A stretch of 64,000 bases of DNA, taken from Fannyhessea vaginae DSM 15829. GTDB lineage: Bacteria; Actinomycetota; Coriobacteriia; Coriobacteriales; Atopobiaceae. The notes below the pieces were generated by a model, which did not search any database, was not told the origin of the DNA, and saw nothing but the letters and a program-made list of their open reading frames with translations. A program made the translations under genes and the position numbers. The stretch is taken from contig NZ_ACGK02000001.1 in NCBI RefSeq assembly GCF_000159235.2, positions 558,001 to 622,000 of the forward strand, written 5' to 3'. Of the stretch, positions 8,238 to 18,011 are shown piece by piece; the first letter of the stretch is position 1; each line of letters opens with the position of its first letter.

Positions 8238-9641
8238 TTGAATATCACTGCCACTGCTGATAAGACCACAAATGATAAGGTCAAAATTACTGTAACTGTC
8301 TCCGCAACCGATGTTGACGCAGCGATTGACGGTGCATATAAAGACATTGCAAAAAAATATGCATTTCAAGGCTTTAGAAGAGGCCGTGCTCCTCGTCCTG
8401 TAATTAACGGTATTGTTGGTAAACAAGCTGTGTTTGCGCAGGCAACCGAGGATCTTATTCAAAACGTACAACCGCAAATGCTTGATGAGCTTGATATTGT
8501 TGCCATCAGCAAGCCTGATTACGGCGAAGATCCAAAATTGGTAGAAGAGCATAAAGACTTTACAGTAGAGGCTCTTGTGAGCGTTCCTCCTGTGTGCGAG
8601 CTTGATACCTATGACGCTCCTTCTATTACTATGCCTCCAGAGCATGCAACTGACGCCGAGATCGATCGTCAAATTGACCAGCTGTTATCGTATAACACAA
8701 CTTACGAAGAGGATAAGGATGCCAAGCAAGCAACTGAGTCGAGCGTTGTTGTATTAGATGTTAAAAACATCGAAGGTCTTCCAGAGTTTGAAGGTTCAGC
8801 ACGTCAATTTGTCCTTGATAGTCCGTATATTCCTCAAGAGTTTGCCCAAGGCGTTACTGGTATGAAGCTTGATGAAAGCAAAGAGATCTCTTGGGTTCGT
8901 AAAGAGGACAAAAAAGAAACTCCTGTTAAGGTAAACGTTACGCTTAAAACTCTTAAGCGTGCTGTGAAACCCGAGCTTACCGATGAGTTTGCTAAAAAAT
9001 CAATGGGCTTTGATACCGTTGAGAAGCTTCGCGATGCTATTAAAGAAGAGATCGAAAACGATAAGAAAACCTCCTTACCTTCTCTTAAAGAAGATCGTGT
9101 TGTAGAGGCTATGGGTGAACATCTCAAACTTGATGAGGTCCCTGAAGATTATCAAAAGCAAGTATTTTCTGAGCTTGCCAACGAGTTCTTAAGCCAGCTG
9201 CAACGTCAAGGTGCAACACTTGATATGTATCTTGCTTCACGTGGTATCAAGTCTGATGACTTCTTAGCAGATCTTCACGTACAGGCACAAGAGCGCGCTC
9301 GTCAGTCTTTAGCACTTAACGCCATTGCCAATAAGCTTAATTTGGAGGCAACCGAAGCTGATGTAGAAGAAGAGTTCAAAAGCGTTGGAAAAGATTATAA
9401 AAAGCAGATGGCTCAATTCAAGAAAAACGGTCAAATGCCTGCAATTCGTGAATCCATCCGTAGAAGCAAGGCTGTTAAGTGGCTTGTTGAGAATGCAAGC
9501 GTAGAAGTTGTTGATGAGGTTGCTCAAGCAAACAAAGATGCAGAAAAAAAGGCAAAAGCACCTAAGAAAACTTCTAAAAAGTCTGCTGATAAAGCATCTT
9601 CAAAAGGTGCCGAAAAAAAGACTGCTAAGACTGAAAAGTAA
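8238..9641 (+). CDS. tig: Trigger factor (ribosome-associated chaperone)
   Basis: Trigger factor binds the ribosome exit tunnel and folds nascent chains; it also has peptidyl-prolyl isomerase activity. The ribosome-docking signature GFRRGRAPRPVI is present near residues 40-51. A PPIase-like domain and a long helical C-terminal domain follow. The last 30 residues form a Lys/Ala/Ser-rich tail, common in Actinobacteria. The start is TTG with GGAGG six bases upstream; I see no better start. The order tig-clpP-clpX is a widely conserved gene set. Confidence 0.95.
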   Translation: MNITATADKTTNDKVKITVTVSATDVDAAIDGAYKDIAKKYAFQGFRRGRAPRPVINGIVGKQAVFAQATEDLIQNVQPQMLDELDIVAISKPDYGEDPKLVEEHKDFTVEALVSVPPVCELDTYDAPSITMPPEHATDAEIDRQIDQLLSYNTTYEEDKDAKQATESSVVVLDVKNIEGLPEFEGSARQFVLDSPYIPQEFAQGVTGMKLDESKEISWVRKEDKKETPVKVNVTLKTLKRAVKPELTDEFAKKSMGFDTVEKLRDAIKEEIENDKKTSLPSLKEDRVVEAMGEHLKLDEVPEDYQKQVFSELANEFLSQLQRQGATLDMYLASRGIKSDDFLADLHVQAQERARQSLALNAIANKLNLEATEADVEEEFKSVGKDYKKQMAQFKKNGQMPAIRESIRRSKAVKWLVENASVEVVDEVAQANKDAEKKAKAPKKTSKKSADKASSKGAEKKTAKTEK

Positions 9642-9691
9642 ACTACGTAGAGCAACTAAGAATAAAGAGTTTGTTTATGTGTATGTAGATT

Positions 9692-9717
9692 ATGCTATAT
9701 AACAACAAATATAGCAT
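9692..9717. promoter_or_regulatory. Inverted repeat upstream of clpP
   Basis: A perfect 9-bp inverted repeat, ATGCTATAT and ATATAGCAT, is separated by eight bases. No T-run follows on the plus strand. It lies 90-115 bases upstream of the clpP start and could be an operator for a clp regulator or an RNA stem; the sequence does not decide. Confidence 0.4.
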
Positions 9718-9756
9718 GAGGATTGCGTAATATCTTGTTCTTATTGGCGTACGCTT

Positions 9757-9791
9757 TGCGCTTCGGGTCTTCGTCTCGAAGCGCATTTTTC
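9757..9791 (+). terminator. Terminator between tig and clpP
   Basis: TGCGCTTCG pairs with CGAAGCGCA over 9 bp and is followed by TTTTT. It ends only about 17 bases before the clpP ATG, so the hairpin abuts the clpP ribosome binding site GGAAGGG. It can end tig transcription, or act as an attenuator if clpP is transcribed from upstream. Confidence 0.8.
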
Positions 9792-9807
9792 AACCGGAAG
9801 GGAATGT

Positions 9808-10422
9808 ATGATTACTCCAACAGCAACACCGCTTATTCCATATGTTGTCGAACAAACGCCTCGCGGTGAGCGCAGCTATGATATATTTTCTCGTCTGTTA
9901 AACGACCGTATTGTGTTTTTGGGTGAAGCTATCACTCGTGATTCAGCTAATTTGGTTATTGCACAGCTGCTTCATCTAGAAAGTCAAGATCCTGATAAGG
10001 ATATCGCGCTGTATATTGATTCCCCTGGTGGTGAGGTATACGCTGGACTGGGTATTTTAGACACCATGAACTTTATTAAGCCCGACGTTTCTACTATCTG
10101 TGTTGGTATGGCGGCTTCTATGGCGTCTGTTTTACTTGCAGCTGGTGCAAAAGGCAAGCGCATGTGTCTTCCTAATTCTATGGTTATGATTCATCAACCA
10201 AGCTCGGGTGCACAAGGGCAGCAAACTGATATTCAAATCGTGGCAGATGAAACTAAGTGGATACGTAATCACATGAACGAACTTTTGGCTCAATATACAG
10301 GTCAAACGGTTGAAAAAATCAACCAAGATACCGAACGTGATAACTATATGCGTGCGAAAGAAGCATGTGATTATGGTTTGGTTGATAAGGTCATTACATC
10401 GCGTGCTGAACAAGCAGAATAG
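9808..10422 (+). CDS. clpP: ATP-dependent Clp protease proteolytic subunit
   Basis: ClpP forms the tetradecameric serine peptidase chamber that works with ClpX. The catalytic Ser lies in GMAASMASV (about residue 104) and the His in [10 protein letters not shown] (about 129). At 204 residues it is the usual length. The start ATG follows GGAAGGG. clpX lies 103 bases downstream with its own ribosome binding site. Confidence 0.97.
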   Translation: MITPTATPLIPYVVEQTPRGERSYDIFSRLLNDRIVFLGEAITRDSANLVIAQLLHLESQDPDKDIALYIDSPGGEVYAGLGILDTMNFIKPDVSTICVGMAASMASVLLAAGAKGKRMCLPNSMVMIHQPSSGAQGQQTDIQIVADETKWIRNHMNELLAQYTGQTVEKINQDTERDNYMRAKEACDYGLVDKVITSRAEQAE

Positions 10423-10525
10423 GTTTGCACGCGTGAGATCGCGAATAGTTTGTGTGACAACTTAGCAGCAAATATACCTATTAACATTTTGGTCGTATAA
10501 CATCTAAGGCAGGTAAGGAGTCTGT

Positions 10526-11902
10526 ATGGCATTGCATTCTGGTGAACAAGGTTTCATTTGTTCATTTTGCGGTAAAACTCGTGCTCAAGCCAATAAACTT
10601 ATTCAAGGACCCGACGGTGTTTTTATATGTGATGAGTGTATTGCCGAGTGCTGCGATATACTTTCAAAAAGTGAGCAGAATTACTCAGATAACCCAAATG
10701 CACGGCTGACTCCGCAAGAGGACACTCAAAAGCCTAAAGATCCAGGTCTGAAGCTTAATAATCTTCCCACTCCTCACGAAATTTATGATGAACTGTCTCA
10801 ATACGTGATGGGGCAAGAGGCGGCAAAACGTGCTATGAGCGTTGCCGTGTACAATCACTATCGTCGTGTTATGACTAACGATGCCTCTATTGATGAAGAC
10901 ATTAATCGCAACGATGATGCTAAACCAGAGGAAGTAGAGCTTGCCAAGAGCAACATTTTGTTGCTTGGTCCAACGGGTACAGGTAAAACTTTACTTGCAC
11001 AAACCCTTGCGCGTTTTTTGGAAGTTCCTTTTGCAATTGCCGATGCGACAACGCTTACCGAAGCTGGTTATGTTGGCGAAGACGTCGAAAACATTCTGCT
11101 TAAGCTCATTACTGCCGCTGATGGTGACGTTGCGCGCGCAGAAGTGGGTATTGTATATATCGACGAGATCGACAAAATTGCTCGTAAAGCAGAAAACCTC
11201 TCTATTACACGCGATGTATCGGGTGAAGGTGTACAACAAGCGCTTCTTAAAATTTTGGAAGGCACCAATGCAAGTGTTCCTCCACAAGGGGGCAGAAAGC
11301 ATCCTAGTCAAGAGCTCATTCATATTAACACGCAAAACATTCTCTTTATCTGCGGTGGTGCATTTGTTGGATTGGACAAAATTGTTGCTGATCGTATTGG
11401 AGAAAAGGGTATTGGTTTTAATGCGCAGCTTGCGCGTAAGGTTGATGACAACCAAGATGAGCTTATGAGTAAAGTTATGCCTCAAGATTTGCATAAATTT
11501 GGTATTATCCCTGAGTTTATTGGTAGAATTCCAGTTATTACCACTACTAAAGAGCTTACGGAAGATGATCTTGTTAAGATTTTGATTGAACCAAAAAATG
11601 CAATCGTTAAACAATACAAGCGCATGTTTGAAATTGAAGGCGTTGAACTTGAATTTAAAGATGAAGCTCTTCGCGAGATTGCATCTCTTGCGCTTAAGCG
11701 CAACACAGGCGCTCGTGGTCTTCGTGCAATATGCGAAGCGACACTGCAAAATACCATGTTCGATTTGCCTTCTGATCTCTCTATTGTAAAGGTTGTTGTT
11801 ACTAAAGAGGCAGTAGAAGGAACCGAACAACCATTGCGCATTACCGAAGAAGATCACGAAGAGCGCAAACATGGTCTATTTAAGGCGCTTAAGAAAGAGT
11901 AA
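10526..11902 (+). CDS. clpX: ATP-dependent Clp protease ATP-binding subunit ClpX
   Basis: ClpX is the AAA+ unfoldase that feeds ClpP. The N-terminal zinc-binding domain has CSFC and CDEC (Cys about 12, 15, 34, 37). Walker A is GPTGTGKT (about 148-155), Walker B is VYIDEID, and the IGF-type ClpP-docking loop is seen as KGIGFNA. At 458 residues it is slightly longer than the enterobacterial protein because of a linker after the zinc domain. Confidence 0.97.
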   Translation: MALHSGEQGFICSFCGKTRAQANKLIQGPDGVFICDECIAECCDILSKSEQNYSDNPNARLTPQEDTQKPKDPGLKLNNLPTPHEIYDELSQYVMGQEAAKRAMSVAVYNHYRRVMTNDASIDEDINRNDDAKPEEVELAKSNILLLGPTGTGKTLLAQTLARFLEVPFAIADATTLTEAGYVGEDVENILLKLITAADGDVARAEVGIVYIDEIDKIARKAENLSITRDVSGEGVQQALLKILEGTNASVPPQGGRKHPSQELIHINTQNILFICGGAFVGLDKIVADRIGEKGIGFNAQLARKVDDNQDELMSKVMPQDLHKFGIIPEFIGRIPVITTTKELTEDDLVKILIEPKNAIVKQYKRMFEIEGVELEFKDEALREIASLALKRNTGARGLRAICEATLQNTMFDLPSDLSIVKVVVTKEAVEGTEQPLRITEEDHEERKHGLFKALKKE

Positions 11903-12271
11903 TGTGCAGCATAACGAGCCTGTAATGCGTTTGTAATGCATGTTTTTTTGTACCGCACGCTTACAACGCTCATAGTGTGTGCCTGTAGTGCGTGCCCATA
12001 ATGCGCTCCATACTATAGGTGCACCAATATGCCTCTGGTTTACCCAGGGGCTTTCTTATAGGTAAGCATTGATGTAAGCATTGTGTGATTTAAGTGAATG
12101 GATTTTTTAATCCTGGGGTTATGTATCTTTGTTGTGCAAGCAAACATATGTTCGGTTATACTTATTACAAGTTACTTAAGAAAAGACAAAAGTCTTGCAC
12201 GCTTTTCTTATTCTAAACAGGTACAATAAGGTGTTAACTGCTGGTTATCGTCACATAAAGAGGGATGCCCT
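11903..12271 (+). other. clpX-valS intergenic region
   Basis: This 369-base gap contains repeated TGCG/TGTAATGC words and the clpX terminator at 12031-12056. A low-complexity AT-rich stretch then leads to the valS ribosome binding site AGAGGG. I looked for a T-box leader (specifier stem, conserved T-box sequence, terminator/antiterminator) upstream of valS and did not find one. Confidence 0.6.
12031..12056 (+). terminator. Rho-independent terminator after clpX
   Basis: GCCTCTGG pairs with CCAGGGGC (one G-U pair) around a short TTTAC loop, followed by TTTCTT. It lies about 130 bases beyond the clpX stop. Confidence 0.75.
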
Positions 12272-14959
12272 GTGGAGCAAATGCCAAAAACATACAATCC
12301 TTTAGAGGTTGAACCAAAACTTATTGAGCAATGGATCCAAGCTGGATGCTACAAACGTAGCAAAGGTGTTGGTGATTGCACGGTTGTTATTCCACCTCCT
12401 AATGTCACAGGTATTCTTCATATGGGTCATGCTATGGACGATACCATCCAAGACACCTACATTAGATACAATCGAATGCGCGGTCGTTCAACACGCTGGA
12501 TTTTAGGTACCGATCATGCAGGTATTGCTACGCAAACTAAGGTAGATAAAAAACTCAAAAGCCAAGGAATTTCTCGTCTGGCTCTTGGACGCGAAAAGTT
12601 TTTGGATGCATGCTGGGATTGGACGCGTGAATATGGTGGAACTATTGTTTCACAAATTAAGCGTATGGGTTGCTCTATTGATTTGAGTGATCCCAAGTTT
12701 ACTATGAGTGATGAGTATGCACATGCAGTGCGCAAGGTTTTTGTTGATTGGTATCATGATAAGCTCATTTACCGTGGTAAACGCATTGTTAATTGGTGTC
12801 CTGTGTGTACAACGGCAATTTCTGATGATGAGGCAGAATATCGCGATGAAAAAGGTCACCTATGGTATATGCGCTATCCACTGGTTGATCCAGTAGGAGA
12901 TATAACTTATATCACCGTTGCTACCACTCGTCCCGAGACTATGCTAGGCGATACAGGTGTTGCGGTGTCTCCTCAAGATGACGAAAAGGCTTGCCTTGTT
13001 GGCAAAAAAGTTTTGCTACCTATTGTTAATCGTGAGATTCCTATTTTTTCGGATTGGCATGTTGATAAAGGATTTGGAACCGGATTTGTAAAGGTTACTC
13101 CTGCGCACGATCCAAATGACTATGCTATGGGTCAAACGCATAATCTTGAGCAGATCAATATCTTTGATGAGCACGCCTGCGTTGTCGACGGCTATGGACA
13201 ATTTTCGGGCATGGATAGAAACGAAGCGCGCAAGGCAATTGTTTCGTGGTTTGAAGATCATGGTTTGCTTGATCATATAGAAGACCTTAACCACTCGGTT
13301 ATGCATTGTTACCGCTGCGATACGGCGCTTGAGCCCTGGTTATCCCAGCAATGGTTTGTTGCGGTTGATAAGCTCAAAACACCTGCTAAAGAAGCCGTTA
13401 CTTCGCAAGAGATCAAATTTCATCCAAGTAGGTGGACGCAAACATATCTTACCTGGATGGATAACCTTAAAGATTGGTGCATCTCTCGACAACTTTGGTG
13501 GGGCCATCGTATTCCCGTATTTACCTGTGCAGATTGCGGATGGGAAGATGCGTGTTTAGAAGATGTGGCTGTATGTCCGCATTGTTCGTCCTCGCATGTC
13601 TCACAAGATGAAAACGTATTGGATACCTGGTTTTCTTCTCAGTTGTGGACATTTGCAACACAAGGATGGCCTTTTTCATCTGATGAGCTCAAAGCGCATC
13701 ATCCTACCAAAGTTTTGGTTACCGCACGCGATATTATTGCATTATGGGTTGCGCGCATGATTATGAGTTCGCTTTACTTTACGCATGAAATTCCTTTTAA
13801 AGATGTGTACATTTATGCAACAATCTTGGCAAAAGACGGTAGTCGTATGTCAAAAAGTAAGGGCAATGGCGTTAACCCTATGGATCTTATCGACAAGTAT
13901 GGTGCCGACGCTATGCGTTACAATCTTTTAACGCTTATTACCACCAACCAAGATGTTAAATTTGATGCTGTTATCGATAAAAAGACCAAGCAGCTCAAAG
14001 AAAGTCCACGTACCGATCAGGCACGTTCGTTTATCACCAAGATTTGGAATGCGTCGCGTTTTGTACACATGAATTTGCAAGACTATGTGCCAGGCAAACC
14101 ATGCGCTCAAACAATGGAAGACGCATGGATGTTAAGCCGTCTTGCAGCTGTTGTTAAAAAGACTACCGAACAGCTCGAAACCTATGCCTTTGGAGACTAT
14201 GCCCGTGATATTCAGTCGTTTTTCTGGAATGAGGTGTGTGACTGGTATATTGAGCTCTGTAAGGGTCGTTTGCTCAATGGTACTGCCGACGAAAAATTAC
14301 AAGTTCAGCGCAATCTCGTATTTGTTCTTGATACGGCACTAAGACTTTTACATCCTGTTATCCCATTTGTAACTGAGGAAATTTGGGATATGTTGCCGGT
14401 GTCTGGTATAGACAATCATCGTGCTGCATTTCTTATGCTTGCCTCCTGGCCAGATGCCAAAGATTACGAACAGTTTGTTAATACTAAAGCAGAAGCAAAC
14501 TTTGAACTAGCAAAGATGCTTATTTCTACCGTGCGTTCTATTCGTGCTCGTTATCGTTTATCGCCAAAAGAAGAACTTGCACTTACTGTTAAGACAAGTG
14601 AAGCTAAGGCACAGGTTATTGACGCGCAAAAAGAGTTTATTATTCATGTTGGTCGCTTAAAATCGCTTGATCTTGTTTCTAACTTTATGCGTCCAAAAAC
14701 CTGTGTTGCAACCGCCGAAGGTGACGTAGAAATTTTTGTTGAACTGGGCGGATTAGTTGACTTACACGCCGAGGCTACGCGCCTTTCAAAAGAACTTGAA
14801 AAGCTTAACTCAGAACGCAGTAAAATACAGGCGCTGCTCAGCCAAGAGGCCTTTATTTCAAAGGCTGCGCAAGTGGTTATTGATAAGAAGAAAGCCCATG
14901 TAGAAGAGCTTAATGCTACGATAGAGAGTTTATCCGCTCAACTTCAGCAGTTGGGATAA
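12272..14959 (+). CDS. valS: Valine--tRNA ligase
   Basis: This is a class I aminoacyl-tRNA synthetase. The HIGH-type motif reads HMGH (about residues 50-53) and the KMSKS-type motif reads RMSKSKGN (about 525-532). An editing domain sits between them, and a C-terminal coiled coil of about 65 residues is typical of ValRS. At 895 residues it is the expected size. I use the GTG at 12272, preceded by AAGAGGG; an in-frame ATG nine bases later is an alternative. The folate genes follow directly. Confidence 0.97.
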   Translation: MEQMPKTYNPLEVEPKLIEQWIQAGCYKRSKGVGDCTVVIPPPNVTGILHMGHAMDDTIQDTYIRYNRMRGRSTRWILGTDHAGIATQTKVDKKLKSQGISRLALGREKFLDACWDWTREYGGTIVSQIKRMGCSIDLSDPKFTMSDEYAHAVRKVFVDWYHDKLIYRGKRIVNWCPVCTTAISDDEAEYRDEKGHLWYMRYPLVDPVGDITYITVATTRPETMLGDTGVAVSPQDDEKACLVGKKVLLPIVNREIPIFSDWHVDKGFGTGFVKVTPAHDPNDYAMGQTHNLEQINIFDEHACVVDGYGQFSGMDRNEARKAIVSWFEDHGLLDHIEDLNHSVMHCYRCDTALEPWLSQQWFVAVDKLKTPAKEAVTSQEIKFHPSRWTQTYLTWMDNLKDWCISRQLWWGHRIPVFTCADCGWEDACLEDVAVCPHCSSSHVSQDENVLDTWFSSQLWTFATQGWPFSSDELKAHHPTKVLVTARDIIALWVARMIMSSLYFTHEIPFKDVYIYATILAKDGSRMSKSKGNGVNPMDLIDKYGADAMRYNLLTLITTNQDVKFDAVIDKKTKQLKESPRTDQARSFITKIWNASRFVHMNLQDYVPGKPCAQTMEDAWMLSRLAAVVKKTTEQLETYAFGDYARDIQSFFWNEVCDWYIELCKGRLLNGTADEKLQVQRNLVFVLDTALRLLHPVIPFVTEEIWDMLPVSGIDNHRAAFLMLASWPDAKDYEQFVNTKAEANFELAKMLISTVRSIRARYRLSPKEELALTVKTSEAKAQVIDAQKEFIIHVGRLKSLDLVSNFMRPKTCVATAEGDVEIFVELGGLVDLHAEATRLSKELEKLNSERSKIQALLSQEAFISKAAQVVIDKKKAHVEELNATIESLSAQLQQLG

Positions 14960-14964
14960 TATCT

Positions 14965-15597
14965 ATGGAGTCATTCGTATGTGCAAAACGGCGAGCGCGC
15001 ATGTATTATAAGGATGTGCGCTGCGCCCTTGGTACACAAAAGCGCTATGAATCCGATTCAAAGATTATCTCAAATTTTGTTCAAAGCTCTATCTACCATA
15101 AAGCTCAAAGCGTGTGTTTGTATTATTCATTCGCCGAAGAAATCAATACGCATACGCTTGCTTCTCGTGTGCTTGTAGACCAAAAACAGCTCATTCTGCC
15201 TCGTGTTAATAAGACTTGCCACGACCTTGATTTTTATCGAGTGCAAGACCTATCAACGCTTTGCAAAGGTACTTTTGGCATATTTGAGCCTTCTCGTGAG
15301 TCTTCGAGCTTGATTGATATAACGCAAATTGCAACTTGTGATAAGTCTATGGTTGTAGTTGTACCTGGCCTTGTTTTTGACAAGTTTGGGTATCGTTTAG
15401 GATACGGTGCGGGTTATTATGATCGCATCTTAGACAAACTATCGCGCGTAGCATATGTTACTACGGTTGGCTTGTGCCGAGCTCAAACGCTGCTAGACGA
15501 TCTCCATGCACTGCATTTAGTTGAGGCGCATGATAGGCCGGTTGACGTTGTTATAACGCAAACGTCAATGTATGATACGACGATTAAGTTGTCGTAA
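14965..15597 (+). CDS. 5-formyltetrahydrofolate cyclo-ligase
   Basis: This enzyme converts 5-formyl-THF to 5,10-methenyl-THF using ATP. The signature GYRLGYGAGYYDRIL, a family hallmark, lies near residues 140-154. The N-terminal basic segment and the 210-residue length fit. It starts five bases after the valS stop and heads a run of tetrahydrofolate genes, which supports the assignment. No riboswitch is visible. Confidence 0.9.
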   Translation: MESFVCAKRRARMYYKDVRCALGTQKRYESDSKIISNFVQSSIYHKAQSVCLYYSFAEEINTHTLASRVLVDQKQLILPRVNKTCHDLDFYRVQDLSTLCKGTFGIFEPSRESSSLIDITQIATCDKSMVVVVPGLVFDKFGYRLGYGAGYYDRILDKLSRVAYVTTVGLCRAQTLLDDLHALHLVEAHDRPVDVVITQTSMYDTTIKLS

Positions 15598-15626
15598 TAA
15601 CTTTATAGTCGGTAGAAAGAGGGTTT

Positions 15627-17315
15627 ATGTCTCAATTTTTGTCAGATATAGAAATTGCTCAAGCCACACATCTTCAACCGATTGAGGTGATAGCTCAAAA
15701 ATTAGATATTCCTAAGGCATCACTTGAGCATTATGGTAATTTTAAAGCTAAAGTTGATGTATTTTCAGACTATTTTGCCAAGAAGCACATGCAATCTTCT
15801 TCTAAGTTGGTGTTGGTAAGTGCCCTTAATCCAACTCCTTTTGGCGAAGGCAAAACAACGATTTCTATTGGTTTGGCAGACGCGCTTGCGAGCCAAAATA
15901 CACGAGTTGCCCTCTGTTTGCGCGAGCCTTCCTTAGGTCCTGTTTTTGGTATCAAAGGCGGCGCTGCAGGCGGCGGCTATGCCCAAGTTGGTCCTATGGA
16001 AGATATCAATCTTCACTTTACAGGCGATTTTCATGCAATCGAAAGCGCCAATAATCTTTGTGCTGCTTTATTGGATAATCATGTTAAGCAGGGTAATAAG
16101 CTCGGCATCGATCCGCGTCGTATTGTGTGGAAGCGTTGCATGGATATGAACGATCGCCAGCTTAGACATATCGTCGATGGTCTGGGCGGCTGCGCAAGTG
16201 GTGTGCCTCGCGAAGATGGATTTGATATTTGTGCTGCGTCAGAAGTTATGGCGGTACTGTGTCTTGCGTCAGATATTGCCGATCTTAAAAAGCGTTTAGG
16301 CGCCATGTTGGTTGCTTATACCTACGATAATAAACCCGTCTATGCAAAAGACATTCATGCAGTTGGAGCTATGTGTGCTTTGCTACGCGATGCATTAAAG
16401 CCAAACCTAGTTCAAACTCTTGAAGGAACTCCTGCATTTGTTCACGGAGGCCCGTTTGCAAATATCGCACATGGCGCTAATACCGTTATCGCGACGCGTA
16501 CCGCTCTCAAATGTGCTGATGTGGTTATTACCGAGGCTGGCTTTGGTGCCGATTTAGGTGCAGAAAAATTTATTGATATTGTTTGTCCGCAATTGCAGAA
16601 AAACCCCGATTGTGTTGTTTTAACTGCAACGATGCGTGCATTAAAATATCATGGTGGTGTTGCTGCAACCGATGTTTCCAAGCCCAATATTGACGCAGTT
16701 AAGCAAGGATTTGAGCACCTTCGCATTCATATCCAAAACATACGGCAAACAGCTGGTTTACCCTGCGTTGTAGCTCTTAATGCTTTTGCAAACGATGATC
16801 CACACGAGATTCAGCTTGTAAGCGATCTGTGCCAAGAACTTGGTGTGTGCGCTGTGCCTACATACGTGTGGGCACAAGGTTCTCAAGGTGGTCTTGAACT
16901 GGCTCGTGCGGTAACGCGTGCTCTTTCAGAGTCACCATCTAAGACGCCACAACTCTATGATGTAACTGATTCTATTCAAACTAAGGTCGAAAAAATTGCT
17001 ACAAAGTGGTACCACGCTCGTGGCGTTGTATGGTCGGATAAAAGTCGCAGGCAACTTCGTGAGCTTTCTGCGCTTGGTTTAGATACCGCGCGTGTTTGCA
17101 TTGCTAAAACGCAGTATTCTTTAAGCGATGACCCACATAAGTTGGATTGCAGTAATGACTATGATTTACATGTTCGTGAATTGCATGTATCTGCTGGTGC
17201 TGGCTTTGTTGTTATTATGTGCGGCTCAGTTGTAACCATGCCAGGTTTGGGGAAAGTACCTGCGGCTGAGGCAATTGACGTCTTGGACGATGGAACAATT
17301 GTTGGAATTTTTTAA
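15627..17315 (+). CDS. fhs: Formate--tetrahydrofolate ligase
   Basis: This enzyme makes 10-formyl-THF from formate, THF and ATP. The ATP-binding loop PFGEGKTT (about residues 71-78) and LREPSLGPVFGIKGGAAGGG are diagnostic. At 562 residues it matches the monomeric family. It stands with cyclodeaminase, FolD and FolC genes, giving the cell a route between formate, formyl-, methenyl- and methylene-THF. Confidence 0.97.
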   Translation: MSQFLSDIEIAQATHLQPIEVIAQKLDIPKASLEHYGNFKAKVDVFSDYFAKKHMQSSSKLVLVSALNPTPFGEGKTTISIGLADALASQNTRVALCLREPSLGPVFGIKGGAAGGGYAQVGPMEDINLHFTGDFHAIESANNLCAALLDNHVKQGNKLGIDPRRIVWKRCMDMNDRQLRHIVDGLGGCASGVPREDGFDICAASEVMAVLCLASDIADLKKRLGAMLVAYTYDNKPVYAKDIHAVGAMCALLRDALKPNLVQTLEGTPAFVHGGPFANIAHGANTVIATRTALKCADVVITEAGFGADLGAEKFIDIVCPQLQKNPDCVVLTATMRALKYHGGVAATDVSKPNIDAVKQGFEHLRIHIQNIRQTAGLPCVVALNAFANDDPHEIQLVSDLCQELGVCAVPTYVWAQGSQGGLELARAVTRALSESPSKTPQLYDVTDSIQTKVEKIATKWYHARGVVWSDKSRRQLRELSALGLDTARVCIAKTQYSLSDDPHKLDCSNDYDLHVRELHVSAGAGFVVIMCGSVVTMPGLGKVPAAEAIDVLDDGTIVGIF

Positions 17316-17360
17316 CGGATGTATTTTAAGAACTTATAGCCTATACGTGTAAAGGAACCT

Positions 17361-18005
17361 ATGCAAACGAACTCTTCGCGTCTGCGCTTTGACTCACAAG
17401 CTTCTCTTGATGAATTTACCGCCGCACTGGCTGCCAAGACTTCGGCACCAGGAGGCGGTAGTGCCGCGGCTCTTGTGGGCGCGGTAGGTGTTTCGCTTGC
17501 TTCAATGGCAGCACATTTTACGATTTCAAAGCCTCAGTTTATGGCGCATGAAAAAGCACTCAACGAGCTTCTTGATGAGGTATCGTCTGTGCGAGTTGCG
17601 CTGTTATCGCTGGTAGACGAGGACGCAAAAGGATTAGCTCATCTTATGAGTGTTTATAAGATTCCTAAAGATAACCCTCAACGCTCGGACTTGCTTCAAC
17701 AAGCATTACAAGGTGCGTATAAAGCACCCCTTGCTATGATGGAACAAATTTGTTCTGCCATTGATATTTTAGACAAGATGAGCTCTATGTGTGCGCCTAT
17801 GCTGCTTTCCGATGTTGGAAGCGGAGCACTTATTTGCCGCGCGGCACTTGAGGCTGCCAGTTATAACGTATTAGTTAACATCAGATTGTTACATGATAAA
17901 CAAGAAGCGCAGGCAGTTGATACTCGATGTAGTTATATGCTTACCCATTTTGTTGCACAAGCCGAGGCATGCGCCGAACGCATTCGTCGGTATATGAAAG
18001 GATAG
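17361..18005 (+). CDS. fchA: Formiminotetrahydrofolate cyclodeaminase (FchA)
   Basis: This 214-residue protein is a single cyclodeaminase domain (FTCD C-terminal type). The glycine-rich SAPGGGSAAALVGAVG near the N terminus and a long helical remainder are characteristic. It releases ammonia from 5-formimino-THF or assists methenyl-THF cyclohydrolysis. Its position between fhs and folD supports a one-carbon role. AAAGGAACCT precedes the ATG. Confidence 0.88.
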   Translation: MQTNSSRLRFDSQASLDEFTAALAAKTSAPGGGSAAALVGAVGVSLASMAAHFTISKPQFMAHEKALNELLDEVSSVRVALLSLVDEDAKGLAHLMSVYKIPKDNPQRSDLLQQALQGAYKAPLAMMEQICSAIDILDKMSSMCAPMLLSDVGSGALICRAALEAASYNVLVNIRLLHDKQEAQAVDTRCSYMLTHFVAQAEACAERIRRYMKG

Positions 18006-18011
18006 TATACT

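Noticed and set aside
8202..8672. A 156-codon minus-strand frame over the start of tig
   Set aside because: It is antisense to the ribosome-binding domain of trigger factor and is explained by the codon use of tig.
10991..11872. A 293-codon open frame antisense to clpX
   Set aside because: It is the complement of a highly conserved gene, lacks a ribosome binding site and matches no protein pattern.
12057..12271. A T-box leader upstream of valS
   Set aside because: No specifier-loop architecture or conserved T-box sequence is visible before the ribosome binding site.
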